This document shows, piece by piece, positions 9,495 through 17,379 of a stretch of DNA of 41,555 nucleotides; positions within the stretch are counted from its first letter, which is position 1, and every line of letters begins with the position of its first letter. Made by a program: the position numbers and the translations under genes. Location: NCBI GenBank assembly GCA_945905835.1, contig CAMDQJ010000020.1:1-41555 (forward strand), written 5' to 3'. Source of the stretch: Asaia bogorensis (lineage in GTDB: Bacteria > Pseudomonadota > Alphaproteobacteria > Reyranellales > Reyranellaceae). Under the pieces are notes generated by a model. It saw only the letters and a program-made list of their open reading frames with translations, was not told where the DNA came from and searched no databases.

Positions 9495-9829
9495 TCATTT
9501 CACGGCCATTCCGATGCGATCCAGCCGCTCGAAGCCGGACCAGTAGATGAAATTCGCACGCCCGATTATGTCGGCAATCGAGACATACCAGCCATTCGGC
9601 TTGCCAGTCCGGCTGTCGAGCGAATCGTCGCGGTTGTCGCCCAGCACGAAATAGGACCCGGCTGCATCGACGCCGACGGCAAGCTGGACGCCTTCCATCC
9701 CATTGCCGAGGCCAGGACGCTTGCGACGATCGCCAACGCGAATACCGGCCCCAGCACCGCGGCGACTGTGATGCCAATCGCCTTGCCATAGCGCGATGGC
9801 TGCGGACCCGCGACCGACGGCGGCTTCAT
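9495..9829 (-). pseudogene. Truncated, frameshifted signal peptidase I paralogue
   Basis: It starts at ATG 9829, overlapping the acpS stop as ATGA. The first frame gives a short N terminus, one transmembrane helix (AAVLGPVFALAIVASVLASA) and LPSASMQPG, which resembles the catalytic-serine box of signal peptidase I. The next frame continues directly as SYFVLGDNRDDSLDSR (box E) and ends GRANFIYWSGF...MAVK at 9495. The 335-base span is one base short of 112 codons, consistent with one base lost in the GGGT around 9650. The whole middle domain, including the box D lysine, is absent, so even a repaired product (about 111 residues) could not use the Ser-Lys dyad. The exact frame switch is inferred; the first frame is favoured by its coupling to acpS and its helix-Ser spacing. 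Confidence 0.7.
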
Positions 9830-10227
9830 GCCTTGGCAATCGCCGAAATGATCACGATCGCCTGGGCGAGCGGATACTCGTCGGTCAGCGTAAGATCGAT
9901 CTGCGCCGTCATGCCGGCGGGTGTGATCGACTCGAGTTGCGCCAGCGCTCCGCCGGTCAGGGTAAGCGTCGGCTTGCCGCCCCTCATGTTGATCACGCCC
10001 ATGTCGCGCATGAAGACACCACGGCGAAACCCGGTGCCCAGCGCCTTCGAGCAGGCCTCCTTGGCGGCGAAGCGCTTGGCGTAGCTGCCGGCGCGCGTCG
10101 CGCGGCCTTCGGAGCGCTTGCGCTCTGTTTCGGTGAACACGCGCTGGATGAAGCGCTCGCCAAAGCGTTCCAGCGACTTCTCGATCCGCCTGATGTCCAC
10201 GAGGTCGTTGCCGATGCCGAGAATCAC
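9826..10227 (-). CDS. acpS: Holo-[acyl-carrier-protein] synthase
   Basis: A 133-residue enzyme that transfers 4'-phosphopantetheine from CoA to a serine of acyl carrier protein, activating it for fatty acid synthesis. The start [16 protein letters not shown] carries the Mg-binding Asp8, and [14 protein letters not shown] carries Glu57. The start is GTG 10227, overlapping the pdxJ stop as GTGA; the family length and N-terminal motif exclude the longer frame upstream. The gene ends in an ATGA overlap with the signal peptidase-like pseudogene. The pdxJ-acpS-lepB order is the standard alphaproteobacterial arrangement. Confidence 0.96.
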   Translation of the reverse strand: MILGIGNDLVDIRRIEKSLERFGERFIQRVFTETERKRSEGRATRAGSYAKRFAAKEACSKALGTGFRRGVFMRDMGVINMRGGKPTLTLTGGALAQLESITPAGMTAQIDLTLTDEYPLAQAIVIISAIAKA

Positions 10228-10973
10228 GCAGCAGCTCCGCGCGCCGCATCCATCAGGCGGCGCATCTCGCGGATCGCCTGTTCCAGCCCGACGAAGATCG
10301 CCTCGCCAATCAGGAAGTGCCCGATATTGAGTTCGCGCACGTTGGGAATGGCGGCGATCGGAGCGACATTCTCGTAGTTGAGGCCGTGACCGGCATGGCA
10401 TTCCAGGCCGAGCTTCTCGCAGAAGACCGCCGCTTTTTGCAGGCGCACCAGCTCGGCGCGCTGCGCCTCGCCTTCGATTTCGCAGTAGCGCCCGGTATGC
10501 AGCTCGACGACCGGCGCGCCGAGCGACACGGCCGCCTCAAGCTGGCGCGGGTCGGCCTCGATGAACAGCGAGACGCGGATGCCGGCGTCGCGCAGCCGCG
10601 AGACCATCGGCTTCAGGTGATTGTGCTGGCCGACCGCGTCGAGCCCGCCCTCGGTGGTCCGCTCCTCGCGCTTCTCGGGCACGATACAGGCGGCGTGAGG
10701 ACGGTGCTTGAGGGCGATCGCCACCATCTCCTCGGTCGCGGCCATCTCGAAATTGAGCGGCAGCTTGATGTTGTCCATCAGGCGGGCGATGTCGTCGTCG
10801 ACGATGTGACGGCGATCCTCGCGCAGATGCGCGGTGATGCCGTCAGCGCCGGCCGCAGCGGCGAGCTGGGCTGCCCGCAAGGGATCGGGCGTCGGCGTGC
10901 CGCGCGCGTTGCGCACCGTGGCGACGTGATCGATGTTCACTCCCAGACGCAGCTTCGACGACGCAGCGGACAT
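10224..10973 (-). CDS. pdxJ: Pyridoxine 5'-phosphate synthase
   Basis: A 249-residue TIM-barrel enzyme that condenses 3-amino-2-oxopropyl phosphate with 1-deoxyxylulose 5-phosphate in DXP-dependent vitamin B6 synthesis. Recognisable family segments are [18 protein letters not shown] near the N terminus, [31 protein letters not shown], and GHGLNYENV with [15 protein letters not shown] near the C terminus. It lies 32 bases after spoT on the same strand and is translationally coupled to acpS by a GTGA overlap. No good ribosome binding site is visible before ATG 10973. Confidence 0.97.
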   Translation of the reverse strand: MSAASSKLRLGVNIDHVATVRNARGTPTPDPLRAAQLAAAAGADGITAHLREDRRHIVDDDIARLMDNIKLPLNFEMAATEEMVAIALKHRPHAACIVPEKREERTTEGGLDAVGQHNHLKPMVSRLRDAGIRVSLFIEADPRQLEAAVSLGAPVVELHTGRYCEIEGEAQRAELVRLQKAAVFCEKLGLECHAGHGLNYENVAPIAAIPNVRELNIGHFLIGEAIFVGLEQAIREMRRLMDAARGAAA

Positions 10974-11005
10974 AGGCGAGACTTTCGAGAGGAGGGTTGC
11001 GGGAA

Positions 11006-13180
11006 CTAGTTGCGCGCGCGTTCGACGGCGTTGATCGCGGGCGTGGCGCGCAGTGCTGCCGTGATGTCGGCGAGGTGCTTGACGTCGGAGACCTCGACAT
11101 CGATCACCATGTCGAAGAAATCCATCGAGCGGTTGACGATGCGCAGGTTCGAGATGTTGCCTTCGTGGCGGGCGATCACCGTCGACAGACTCGACAGGCT
11201 GCCCGGCTGATTGGCCACCGTGACCTTGAGTCGGCCGGTATAGGCGCCACCGCTTTCGTTGACCGAATCCCAGCCGACGTCGATCCAGCGGTCCTGCGAA
11301 TCGGCGAAGCTCTCCAGCGTAGTGCAGTCGATGGTGTGGATGGTCACGCCCTTGCCGGTGGTGATGATGCCGACGATGCGGTCGCCCGGCAGCGGATGGC
11401 AGCAGCGCGCGAAATGCACGGCCATGCCAGGAATCAGCCCGCGGATCGTGATCTGGCCGCCATTGGCCTTGAGCCGCTCCTTGTCCGCCGACTTGGCGCC
11501 CTTGGCGCGGGCGCGAGAGATCGGCACGACGTCGGCACCGGCCTTGCGCTGCTGCTTGAGACCCGGATAGACGGCGGTCAGCACCTCCCGTGCGCCAACC
11601 AGGCCGGTGCCGACCGTGGCGATCAGGTCGTCGGTGTTGGCGTGCTTGAAATTGGCCTTCACGCCATCGAGGCCCTTTTCCGTGACCTCGTAGCCTTCCT
11701 CGTGGAAGGCCTTGTCGAGCAGCGACTTGCCGAGCTGGATGTACTGCTCGCGCTGGCGCGTGCGGATGAAGCGGCGAATCGCGGCCTTGGCCTTGCCGGT
11801 GACGACGAAGCGCTCCCAGGTCGGCGACGGCGTCTGCGCCTTCGACGTCACGATCTCGATCTGGTCGCCGTTCGAGAGCTGCGTCCTGAGCGGCAGCATG
11901 CGGCCGTTGATCTTGGCGCCGACGCAGGTGTCGCCGACCTGGCTGTGCACCGCATAGGCAAAATCGATCGGCGTGGCGCCGCGCGGCAGGGCGATCAGCT
12001 TGCCCTTGGGCGTGAAGCAGAACACCTGGTCCTGGAACATCTCGAGCTTGGTGTGCTCTAGAAATTCCTCGGCGTTGGGCGCCTTGTCGAGGATGTCGAC
12101 CAGGCTGCGCAGCCAGGCATATTGCGGCGCGTCGGTCGACGGACCGCCTTCCTTGTAGATCCAGTGGGCGGCGACGCCGCGCTCGGCCTGGTCCTGCATC
12201 TCCTCGGTGCGGATCTGGATCTCGATGCGCTGGCCGAGCGGACCTATCACGCCGGTATGCAGCGAGCGATAGCCGTTGGGCTTGGGGACGGAGATGTAGT
12301 CCTTGAAGCGCGCCGGCACGACCTGATACTTGCCGTGCAGCAGCCCCAGCGCCTGATAGCAGTCGGGCACACTGTCGACGATGATGCGGAAGGCCATGAT
12401 GTCGGAGAGCTGCTCGAACGACACGTTCTTCCTCTGCATCTTGCGCCAGATCGAATAGGGCGTCTTCTCGCGGCCGACGACCTCGGCCTTGAGCCCGCCC
12501 TCCTTCAGCGTCTTGATCAGCTCGCCCTCGATCTGCGGCACCAGCTGCTCGCCCTGCTCGCGCAGGAAGCCCTGGCGCGCCAGCACCGAGGCGCGCCCGT
12601 CGGGATTGAGCTCGGCGAAGGCCAGTTCTTCCAGCTCGCGCTTGACCTTCTCCATGCCGATGCGCGAGGCCAGCGGCGCGTAAAGATCCATGGTCTCGCG
12701 CGCGATGCGCTTGCGCCGCGCCGGATCCTTGATGTGATGCAGCGTGCGCATGTTGTGCAGCCGATCGGCGAGCTTCACCAGTAGCACGCGGATGTCCGAC
12801 GACATCGCCAGCACCAGCTTGCGCAGGTTCTCGGCTTCCTTGGTGCTCTCCGACTGGACTTCCAGCCGCGACAGCTTGGTGACGCCATCGACCAGCCGGG
12901 CGATGTCCTCGCCGAACAGGCCGGCGAGTTCGTCGCGCGTAGCGTCGGTGTCCTCCAGCGTGTCGTGCAGCAGGCCGGTCACGATCGAGGCGGTGTCGAG
13001 CTTCATCTCCGACAGGATGCCCGCCACCTGGACCGGATGGGAGAAGTAGGGGTCGCCCGAGGCCCGGAGCTGGGTGCCGTGCTTTTTCAGGCCATAGACG
13101 TAGGCGCGGTTCAGCATGTCCTCGTCCGCATCGGGATCGTAGGACTGGACGCGCTCAACGAGCTCGAACTGTCGAATCAT
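11006..13180 (-). CDS. spoT: Bifunctional (p)ppGpp synthetase/hydrolase (Rsh/SpoT)
   Basis: A 724-residue stringent-response enzyme that makes and degrades (p)ppGpp. The N-terminal HD hydrolase domain is intact (His48 in YFSHPVQ; His72-Asp73 in LLHDTLEDT), so hydrolysis is expected. The synthetase domain has [23 protein letters not shown] and [13 protein letters not shown]. Then come a TGS domain ([17 protein letters not shown]), a conserved-cysteine zinc region ([11 protein letters not shown]) and a C-terminal ACT domain. It is the single-copy alphaproteobacterial type. ATG 13180 has no visible ribosome binding site and sits only 11 bases after a TATAAT box flanked by an inverted repeat (13184-13207), so the message may be leaderless or nearly so. 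Confidence 0.96.
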   Translation of the reverse strand: MIRQFELVERVQSYDPDADEDMLNRAYVYGLKKHGTQLRASGDPYFSHPVQVAGILSEMKLDTASIVTGLLHDTLEDTDATRDELAGLFGEDIARLVDGVTKLSRLEVQSESTKEAENLRKLVLAMSSDIRVLLVKLADRLHNMRTLHHIKDPARRKRIARETMDLYAPLASRIGMEKVKRELEELAFAELNPDGRASVLARQGFLREQGEQLVPQIEGELIKTLKEGGLKAEVVGREKTPYSIWRKMQRKNVSFEQLSDIMAFRIIVDSVPDCYQALGLLHGKYQVVPARFKDYISVPKPNGYRSLHTGVIGPLGQRIEIQIRTEEMQDQAERGVAAHWIYKEGGPSTDAPQYAWLRSLVDILDKAPNAEEFLEHTKLEMFQDQVFCFTPKGKLIALPRGATPIDFAYAVHSQVGDTCVGAKINGRMLPLRTQLSNGDQIEIVTSKAQTPSPTWERFVVTGKAKAAIRRFIRTRQREQYIQLGKSLLDKAFHEEGYEVTEKGLDGVKANFKHANTDDLIATVGTGLVGAREVLTAVYPGLKQQRKAGADVVPISRARAKGAKSADKERLKANGGQITIRGLIPGMAVHFARCCHPLPGDRIVGIITTGKGVTIHTIDCTTLESFADSQDRWIDVGWDSVNESGGAYTGRLKVTVANQPGSLSSLSTVIARHEGNISNLRIVNRSMDFFDMVIDVEVSDVKHLADITAALRATPAINAVERARN

Positions 13181-13183
13181 GGC

Positions 13184-13207
13184 AATCGCACATTATATGG
13201 TGCGATT
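13184..13207 (-). promoter_or_regulatory. Inverted repeat flanking a consensus -10 box upstream of spoT
   Basis: A perfect 8-base inverted repeat, AATCGCAC (13184-13191) with GTGCGATT (13200-13207), is separated by eight bases that contain TATAAT on the minus strand (13192-13197). No good -35 box is seen 16-18 bases further up. The placement, 3 bases before the spoT start codon, suits a repressor or activator site controlling a spoT promoter separate from that of rpoZ. The protein that binds is unknown. Confidence 0.6.
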
Positions 13208-13260
13208 CGCCCCTAACTCCACGATGTTTGCGCGAATAGCAGGGCTGAGCCCGGCTAAGC

Positions 13261-13623
13261 CTACTCCGTGACGTCGTCTTCCTCGGCCATCGGCAGGGCC
13301 TTGGGCTGGGCCGCTTCGGCGCCGCCCTGGGCCAACGCGGCGGCCAGCTCCTGCTCGAGTTCGGCCATCTCGTTGACCTCTTCCGGCTTGTCGATGTCGG
13401 CATGCTTCTGCATGCCAGAGATCAGCGAGTCGCGAAGCACGCCGTGGTCGAGCTTGGTTTCGGCGATCTCGCGCAGCGCCACGACCGGGTTCTTGTCGCG
13501 GTCGCGATCGACCAGGATCGCCGCGCCGGCGGAAACGTCGCGCGCCCGCTGGGCGGCGAGCATGACGAGATCGAAGCGGTTGGGCACCTGCACGATGCAG
13601 TCTTCGACGGTGACACGCGCCAT
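13261..13623 (-). CDS. rpoZ: DNA-directed RNA polymerase omega subunit
   Basis: A 120-residue RNA polymerase subunit that helps fold and hold beta-prime and, in other proteobacteria, forms part of a ppGpp site. The start [20 protein letters not shown] and [12 protein letters not shown] are typical, followed by [11 protein letters not shown]. The tail (about residues 90-120) is acidic and alanine-rich and unconserved. ATG 13623 has a GAGGA ribosome binding site 5 bases upstream, and a promoter at 13653-13680. spoT follows 80 bases downstream, the classical omega-spoT pairing. Confidence 0.96.
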   Translation of the reverse strand: MARVTVEDCIVQVPNRFDLVMLAAQRARDVSAGAAILVDRDRDKNPVVALREIAETKLDHGVLRDSLISGMQKHADIDKPEEVNEMAELEQELAAALAQGGAEAAQPKALPMAEEDDVTE

Positions 13624-13652
13624 GTAAATCCTCGGGTTCCGGAGAGCGGCGG

Positions 13653-13680
13653 GTTATACGCGCTTAGCGGTAAAACGCAA
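13653..13680 (-). promoter_or_regulatory. Predicted sigma-70 type promoter of rpoZ
   Basis: On the minus strand TTGCGT (13675-13680) and TATAAC (13653-13658) are separated by 16 bases. The -10 matches consensus at five of six positions. Transcription would begin near 13646, giving a leader of about 23 bases that includes the GAGGA ribosome binding site of rpoZ. The promoter starts 7 bases beyond the folK stop, so rpoZ need not depend on folK transcription. Confidence 0.55.
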
Positions 13681-13686
13681 GCCCGG

Positions 13687-14205
13687 CTACGGTTCCACGC
13701 GTTCGGTGAGCTGGCCCGGCGGCAGGGCCGCCAGCAAGTCGCCGATCGCAGCTCCGGTGACGGGATGGCGCCAATCGGGCGCCAGATCGGCCAGAGGCTT
13801 CAGCACGAATGCCCTTTCGGTGAGACGCGGATGGGGCAGGATGGCCCTCCTCGGCCCCCCCGGGGCGATTTCGCCGCCATAGTCGATCAAATCGAGGTCG
13901 ATCTGCCGGGCGGCGTTCAGGGTGCCCCTCCCCCGGCCCAATTCAGCCTCCACGGCGTGGAGCTGAATTAGCAGGGTGTCGGCAGAAAGATTCGTTTCGA
14001 CTTCGGCCACGCCGTTCACGTACCAGGGCTGATCGGAGGCCGGCACGGGCGCCGAGCGGTACCAGGGGGAAATCCGGACAGGGAGAATATTGCATTGCTT
14101 CAAGGCATTAAGTGCAACTTGTAGGGTGGCCACAGGGGACCCATGTAGCGGATGTGGGAGGTTGGCCCCCAGCGCTAGGTAGATCTTTCCAGGAGCCTTT
14201 TTCAC
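13687..14205 (-). CDS. folK: 2-amino-4-hydroxy-6-hydroxymethyldihydropteridine pyrophosphokinase
   Basis: A 172-residue enzyme that transfers pyrophosphate from ATP to 6-hydroxymethyl-7,8-dihydropterin in folate synthesis. Family features are IYLALGANLP at the start, SPWYRSAPV, the metal-binding RQIDLDLIDYG (two catalytic aspartates) and LPHPRLTERAFVLKPLADLAP near the C terminus. It is transcribed divergently from the NYN-domain gene across a 132-base intergenic region that contains an imperfect palindrome at 14213-14231. rpoZ lies 63 bases downstream with its own promoter. Confidence 0.95.
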   Translation of the reverse strand: MKKAPGKIYLALGANLPHPLHGSPVATLQVALNALKQCNILPVRISPWYRSAPVPASDQPWYVNGVAEVETNLSADTLLIQLHAVEAELGRGRGTLNAARQIDLDLIDYGGEIAPGGPRRAILPHPRLTERAFVLKPLADLAPDWRHPVTGAAIGDLLAALPPGQLTERVEP

Positions 14206-14212
14206 CCGCTAA

Positions 14213-14231
14213 CCCCTTGTGACAAATGGGG
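14213..14231. promoter_or_regulatory. Imperfect palindrome in the folK / NYN-gene divergent region
   Basis: CCCC (14213-14216) and GGGG (14228-14231) bracket TTGTGACAAAT, which itself contains the palindrome TTGTGACAA (14217-14225). It lies 8 bases upstream of the folK start and about 107 bases before the NYN gene. It may be an operator or part of a promoter; nothing in the sequence identifies a regulator. Confidence 0.3.
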
Positions 14232-14337
14232 TATTAACTTACACTCGACTTCCGCCCGGACAGCACGTTAGCCTAACCGGCCGTTGAATTTATTAATACG
14301 CCCCCTCCGGCGCATATCGCGAAAAAAGGATTATGCC

Positions 14338-14979
14338 ATGAAAGGCAACTTTTACGAGAACGAGCGCGTAGCGCTTTTTATAGATGGCGCGAACCTTTAC
14401 TCCGCCGCGCGCGCTCTGGGATTCGACATCGACTACCGTCGCCTGCTCAAGGTGTTCCGTGAGAAGGGCCGGCTCGTCCGCGCCTACTACTACACCGCGC
14501 TGGTCGAGGATCAGGAGTACTCGCCGATCCGTCCGCTGATCGATTGGCTGGACTACAACGGCTATACCATGGTCACCAAGCCGACCAAGGAATTCACCGA
14601 TGCCATGGGCCGCCGCAAGATCAAGGGCAACATGGACATCGAGCTCGCCATCGACGTGCTCGAAATGGCCGAGCATCTCGACCACGTGATCCTGTTCTCC
14701 GGCGACGGCGACTTCCGCCGCCTCGTCGAGGCCGTGCAGCGCCGCGGCCTGCGCGTCTCGGTGGTGAGCACGATCAAATCCTCGCCGCCGATGGTCGCCG
14801 ACGAACTGCGCCGCCAGGCCGACGACTTCATCGAGCTCTCGGAACTCGCTGCCCTGATCGCCCGTAACCCGGCCGAGCGTGCGCCGCGTGCAGCCAACAT
14901 GGCGCCGTCGCTCAACAACCGCGAGCAGGACGAGCACGAGGATGACGCTCCCCAGGAGCAGCTGATCCGCTCGGCTTAA
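14338..14979 (+). CDS. NYN-domain (LabA/PIN-like) protein
   Basis: A 213-residue protein of the NYN family, a PIN-like fold that in characterised members is a metal-dependent RNase. Acidic residues of the predicted active site are visible: LFIDGANLY (Asp16), KGNMDIELAIDV, and ILFSGDGDFRRLVE. The last 30 residues are acidic and probably disordered. ATG 14338 was chosen over ATG 14284 and the out-of-frame ATG 14333 because AAAAAAGGA (14322-14330) provides a ribosome binding site 7 bases away. Its close plus-strand neighbours are a uracil-DNA glycosylase (25 bases on) and an HD phosphohydrolase. The specific RNA substrate is unknown. Confidence 0.9.
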   Translation: MKGNFYENERVALFIDGANLYSAARALGFDIDYRRLLKVFREKGRLVRAYYYTALVEDQEYSPIRPLIDWLDYNGYTMVTKPTKEFTDAMGRRKIKGNMDIELAIDVLEMAEHLDHVILFSGDGDFRRLVEAVQRRGLRVSVVSTIKSSPPMVADELRRQADDFIELSELAALIARNPAERAPRAANMAPSLNNREQDEHEDDAPQEQLIRSA

Positions 14980-14986
14980 ACGCGGT

Positions 14987-15004
14987 TCGCCTCAGTATAG
15001 GCGA
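14987..15004 (+). promoter_or_regulatory. Hairpin ending at the uracil-DNA glycosylase start codon
   Basis: TCGCCT (14987-14992) and AGGCGA (14999-15004) form a perfect 6-bp stem around a 6-base loop. The stem ends at the base before the GTG start (15005) and contains the only AGG-like ribosome binding site. It could repress initiation, or simply mark the end of the NYN gene; there is no T run, so it is not a standard terminator. Confidence 0.4.
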
Positions 15005-15655
15005 GTGACCGCGCCTTTCGTCGAACCGCCACGAGATTGCCCGCGATGCCCCAGGCTCGCGGGCTTTCTACGTGAGCTCCGCGCCAAGTTTCCCGACTGG
15101 CACAACGCGCCGGTAAAGTCCTTTGGTAACCTCGACGCCCGCATGCTGATTGTCGGCCTGGCGCCCGGCATGAAGGGCGCCAACCGCACCGGCCGGCCGT
15201 TCACCGGCGACTACGCGGGTGACCTCCTCTACTCGACGCTGGCGAAGTACGGCTTCTCCAAGGGCACCTTCAAGGCCGACCCCAAGGACGGCCTCGAGCT
15301 GGTCGATGCCCGCATCGCCAACGCCGTGCGCTGCCTGCCGCCGGAGAACAAGCCCCTGCCCGCCGAGTTCGCGGCCTGCCGCCCGTTCCTGCAGTCCGAG
15401 CTGCCGGCAATGCCCAACCTCGAAATCATCCTGGCGCTGGGCAAGGGCGCGCACGACCAGGTGCTGCGCGCGCTCAACGTGAAGCCCGCCAGCAAGTACC
15501 CGTTCATCCATGCCCGGCTACACGACCTGCCCAACGGCCTGAAGCTCGCCGACAGCTATCATTGCTCGCGCTACAATACGAACACCGGCCGGCTGACCAC
15601 CGAAATGTTCCACAACGTCTTCGCCGGCATTCGCCGCGTGCTCGTGCCCCGATGA
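15005..15655 (+). CDS. Uracil-DNA glycosylase family 5 (UDGb-type)
   Basis: A 216-residue DNA base-excision enzyme that removes deaminated bases. Motif A, GLAPGMKGANRTGRPFTGD (residues 51-69), is the family-5 form, and motif B is SYHCSRYNTNTGRLT with Cys where most members have Pro. Four cysteines (12, 15, 110, 125) match the iron-sulfur cluster ligands of families 4 and 5. The start is GTG 15005; upstream in this frame there is no other start before a stop inside the NYN gene. The stop overlaps the next ATG as ATGA (15652-15655), so the HD protein is translationally coupled. Confidence 0.9.
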   Translation: MTAPFVEPPRDCPRCPRLAGFLRELRAKFPDWHNAPVKSFGNLDARMLIVGLAPGMKGANRTGRPFTGDYAGDLLYSTLAKYGFSKGTFKADPKDGLELVDARIANAVRCLPPENKPLPAEFAACRPFLQSELPAMPNLEIILALGKGAHDQVLRALNVKPASKYPFIHARLHDLPNGLKLADSYHCSRYNTNTGRLTTEMFHNVFAGIRRVLVPR

Positions 15656-16230
15656 GCCCGTTCGCCAACCGCGCACTGGTCGACGCGGCGCGGCTACACT
15701 ATGGGCAACCGCACCGCGGCTATCACGACACCGAACATCTCGACGAGCTGATCGCACTTGCCGGCAAGCACGTGCCCGACCTCGACGATCCGGAGCAACT
15801 GGCACTCCTGTTCCACGACGCCGTCTACGTGCCGGGCGCGCCGCCTGGCGACAACGAGAAATTATCTGCCCTGCTGATGCGCGCGACAGCCGCGACCCTC
15901 GGCCTGCGCGACATCGATCTCGACCGCGCCGCCCGCATCGTCGAGGCTACGCGGCACGCCGAGCCGCCGCCGCCGGAAGCCGCCCGCGTCTGCGATCTCG
16001 ATCTGTGGCGGCTGGCGGCACCCTGGGAGGAATTCCAGCGCCATACGCGGGGCATCCGGCACGAGAACCTGCACCTGTTCGCCGACGAAACAGCCTCCTG
16101 GAAGGCCCGCGCCAATTTCCTGGCGGGCATACTGCGGCCGTTCCTCTACGCCACGCCCTACTTCCGCGAACGTTTCGAGGTGGCGGCGCGCGACAACCTC
16201 ACGCGATCGATCGCTCAATCGCCGTATTGA
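15652..16230 (+). CDS. HD-superfamily metal-dependent phosphohydrolase
   Basis: A 192-residue protein of the group of predicted HD phosphohydrolases with the sequence pattern YHDTEHLDEL (His25) and LLFHDAVYV (His55-Asp56), then GDNEKLSALL. The HD dyad and histidines should bind a divalent metal, but no substrate is established for this group. It overlaps the upstream uracil-DNA glycosylase by 4 bases, implying joint expression and perhaps a role in nucleotide or nucleic-acid clean-up. Its last 32 bases overlap the convergent glutathione peroxidase gene. Confidence 0.88.
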   Translation: MSPFANRALVDAARLHYGQPHRGYHDTEHLDELIALAGKHVPDLDDPEQLALLFHDAVYVPGAPPGDNEKLSALLMRATAATLGLRDIDLDRAARIVEATRHAEPPPPEAARVCDLDLWRLAAPWEEFQRHTRGIRHENLHLFADETASWKARANFLAGILRPFLYATPYFRERFEVAARDNLTRSIAQSPY

Positions 16231-16675
16231 CCTCGGCGGAGCCCGGCGAGACGCGGCTGCCGAAGGTCTCGAGCAGCTCACCGTCCTTGCCGATCAGGTA
16301 CTTGTGGAAGTTCCACTTGGGCAGCGCCTCGTCGCCGAGCTTGCCGGCGATCCACTTGTAGAGCGGATGCGCATTCGCCCCGATCACCTTCTCCTTCGAG
16401 GCGAGCGGAAACTTCACACCGTACATGCTGTCGCAGAACTTGGCGATCTCGCCCTCGCTGCGCGGCTCCTGGGCGCCGAAATCGTTGCACGGCACGCCCA
16501 GCACCACGAGGCCCTTGGGCCCGTAGGTCTCGTGCAGCTTCTCAAGGTCGGTGTATTGCGGCGTCAGCCCGCAATACGAGGCGACATTGACGACCAGCAC
16601 CGGTTTGCCAGCAAAGCTCTTCATCGGCAGCGGCTTACCGTCGATCGTCTTCAGCGAAAAATCGTGGGCGTTCAT
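16199..16675 (-). CDS. Glutathione peroxidase family thiol peroxidase
   Basis: A 158-residue thiol peroxidase that reduces hydroperoxides. The peroxidatic cysteine is Cys35 in NVASYCGLTPQY, with the supporting Gln69 in PCNDFGAQEP and Trp in KWNFHKYLI. Bacterial members with Cys rather than selenocysteine often use thioredoxin rather than glutathione as reductant. It is cytoplasmic (no signal). ATG 16675 begins one base after the stop of the upstream molybdopterin enzyme, with GAGGGG in that gene's end as ribosome binding site. The 3' end overlaps the convergent HD gene by 32 bases. Confidence 0.94.
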   Translation of the reverse strand: MNAHDFSLKTIDGKPLPMKSFAGKPVLVVNVASYCGLTPQYTDLEKLHETYGPKGLVVLGVPCNDFGAQEPRSEGEIAKFCDSMYGVKFPLASKEKVIGANAHPLYKWIAGKLGDEALPKWNFHKYLIGKDGELLETFGSRVSPGSAEVNTAIERSIA

Positions 16676-16676
16676 T

Positions 16677-17360
16677 TCAGTTCCCCTCTACTTCGTCATC
16701 GTAGCGCTGTTCCAGCCAGGGATCGCCGTAATTGTGATAGCCGCGCACTTCCCAGAAGCCCGGCTTGTCGAGCACCGAGAATTCCACGCGCTTGATCCAC
16801 TTGGCGCTCTTCCAGAAATAGAGCTTCGGCATCACCACGCGCAGCGGCCCGCCATGCTCGACGCTGATCGGCTCGCCGTTCCAGCTCCAGGCCAGCATCA
16901 CGTCGGCGGCCGAGAAATCCTCGATCGGCACGTTGGTGGTGTAGGTGTCGTAGGAGTGGAAGATGACGTATTTTGCCTCGGCCTTGGGCTTCACCAGGGC
17001 GAGCAGGTCACGCGCGCTCACGCCCTCCCATTTGTTGTCGTAGCGCGACCACGCGGTCACGCAATGGATGTCGCTGGTCAGCCTAGTCTTGGGCAGGTCG
17101 GTGAACTCACCCCACTTCAGGGTCACGGGGTTCTCGACCTCGCCGTCGACGAACAGCCGCCACGCATGGGTGGGAATCTCCGGCTTCACGCCGAGATCGA
17201 GCACCGGCCAGTTCTCGACCCGACGCTGCCCCGGCGGCAGGCGCTGGGAATGGGCGGCGGTCTTGCCCGTCAGCAGGCGGCCGTCCTCGGCCCACTTCTG
17301 CTTGCTGTCTATAAGCTTGCTCTTGATCTTGCCGATCAGGGTGACGTCGTCGTCTGACAT
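16677..17360 (-). CDS. Sulfite oxidase-like molybdopterin oxidoreductase
   Basis: A 227-residue protein consisting mainly of the oxidoreductase molybdopterin-binding domain. The likely Mo-ligating cysteine is Cys100 in SDIHCVTAWSR. Further family segments are WEGVSARDLL, VEHGGPLRVVMPKLYFWKSAKW and EVRGYHNYGDPWLEQRY. There is no signal peptide or membrane segment, so it appears cytoplasmic, unlike MsrP. Members of this soluble group have no firm substrate. The start MSDDDVTLIG (17360) lies 19 bases after the acyl-CoA synthetase stop; the next gene is a thiol peroxidase, suggesting a redox-linked pair inside the operon. Confidence 0.9.
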   Translation of the reverse strand: MSDDDVTLIGKIKSKLIDSKQKWAEDGRLLTGKTAAHSQRLPPGQRRVENWPVLDLGVKPEIPTHAWRLFVDGEVENPVTLKWGEFTDLPKTRLTSDIHCVTAWSRYDNKWEGVSARDLLALVKPKAEAKYVIFHSYDTYTTNVPIEDFSAADVMLAWSWNGEPISVEHGGPLRVVMPKLYFWKSAKWIKRVEFSVLDKPGFWEVRGYHNYGDPWLEQRYDDEVEGN

Positions 17361-17379
17361 TGGTGCCTCAGATGGCCCT

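Noticed and set aside
14284..14337. Upstream ATG extending the NYN protein by 18 residues
   Set aside because: The extension is basic and unconserved in appearance, and the ribosome binding site (AAAAAAGGA) is placed for ATG 14338.
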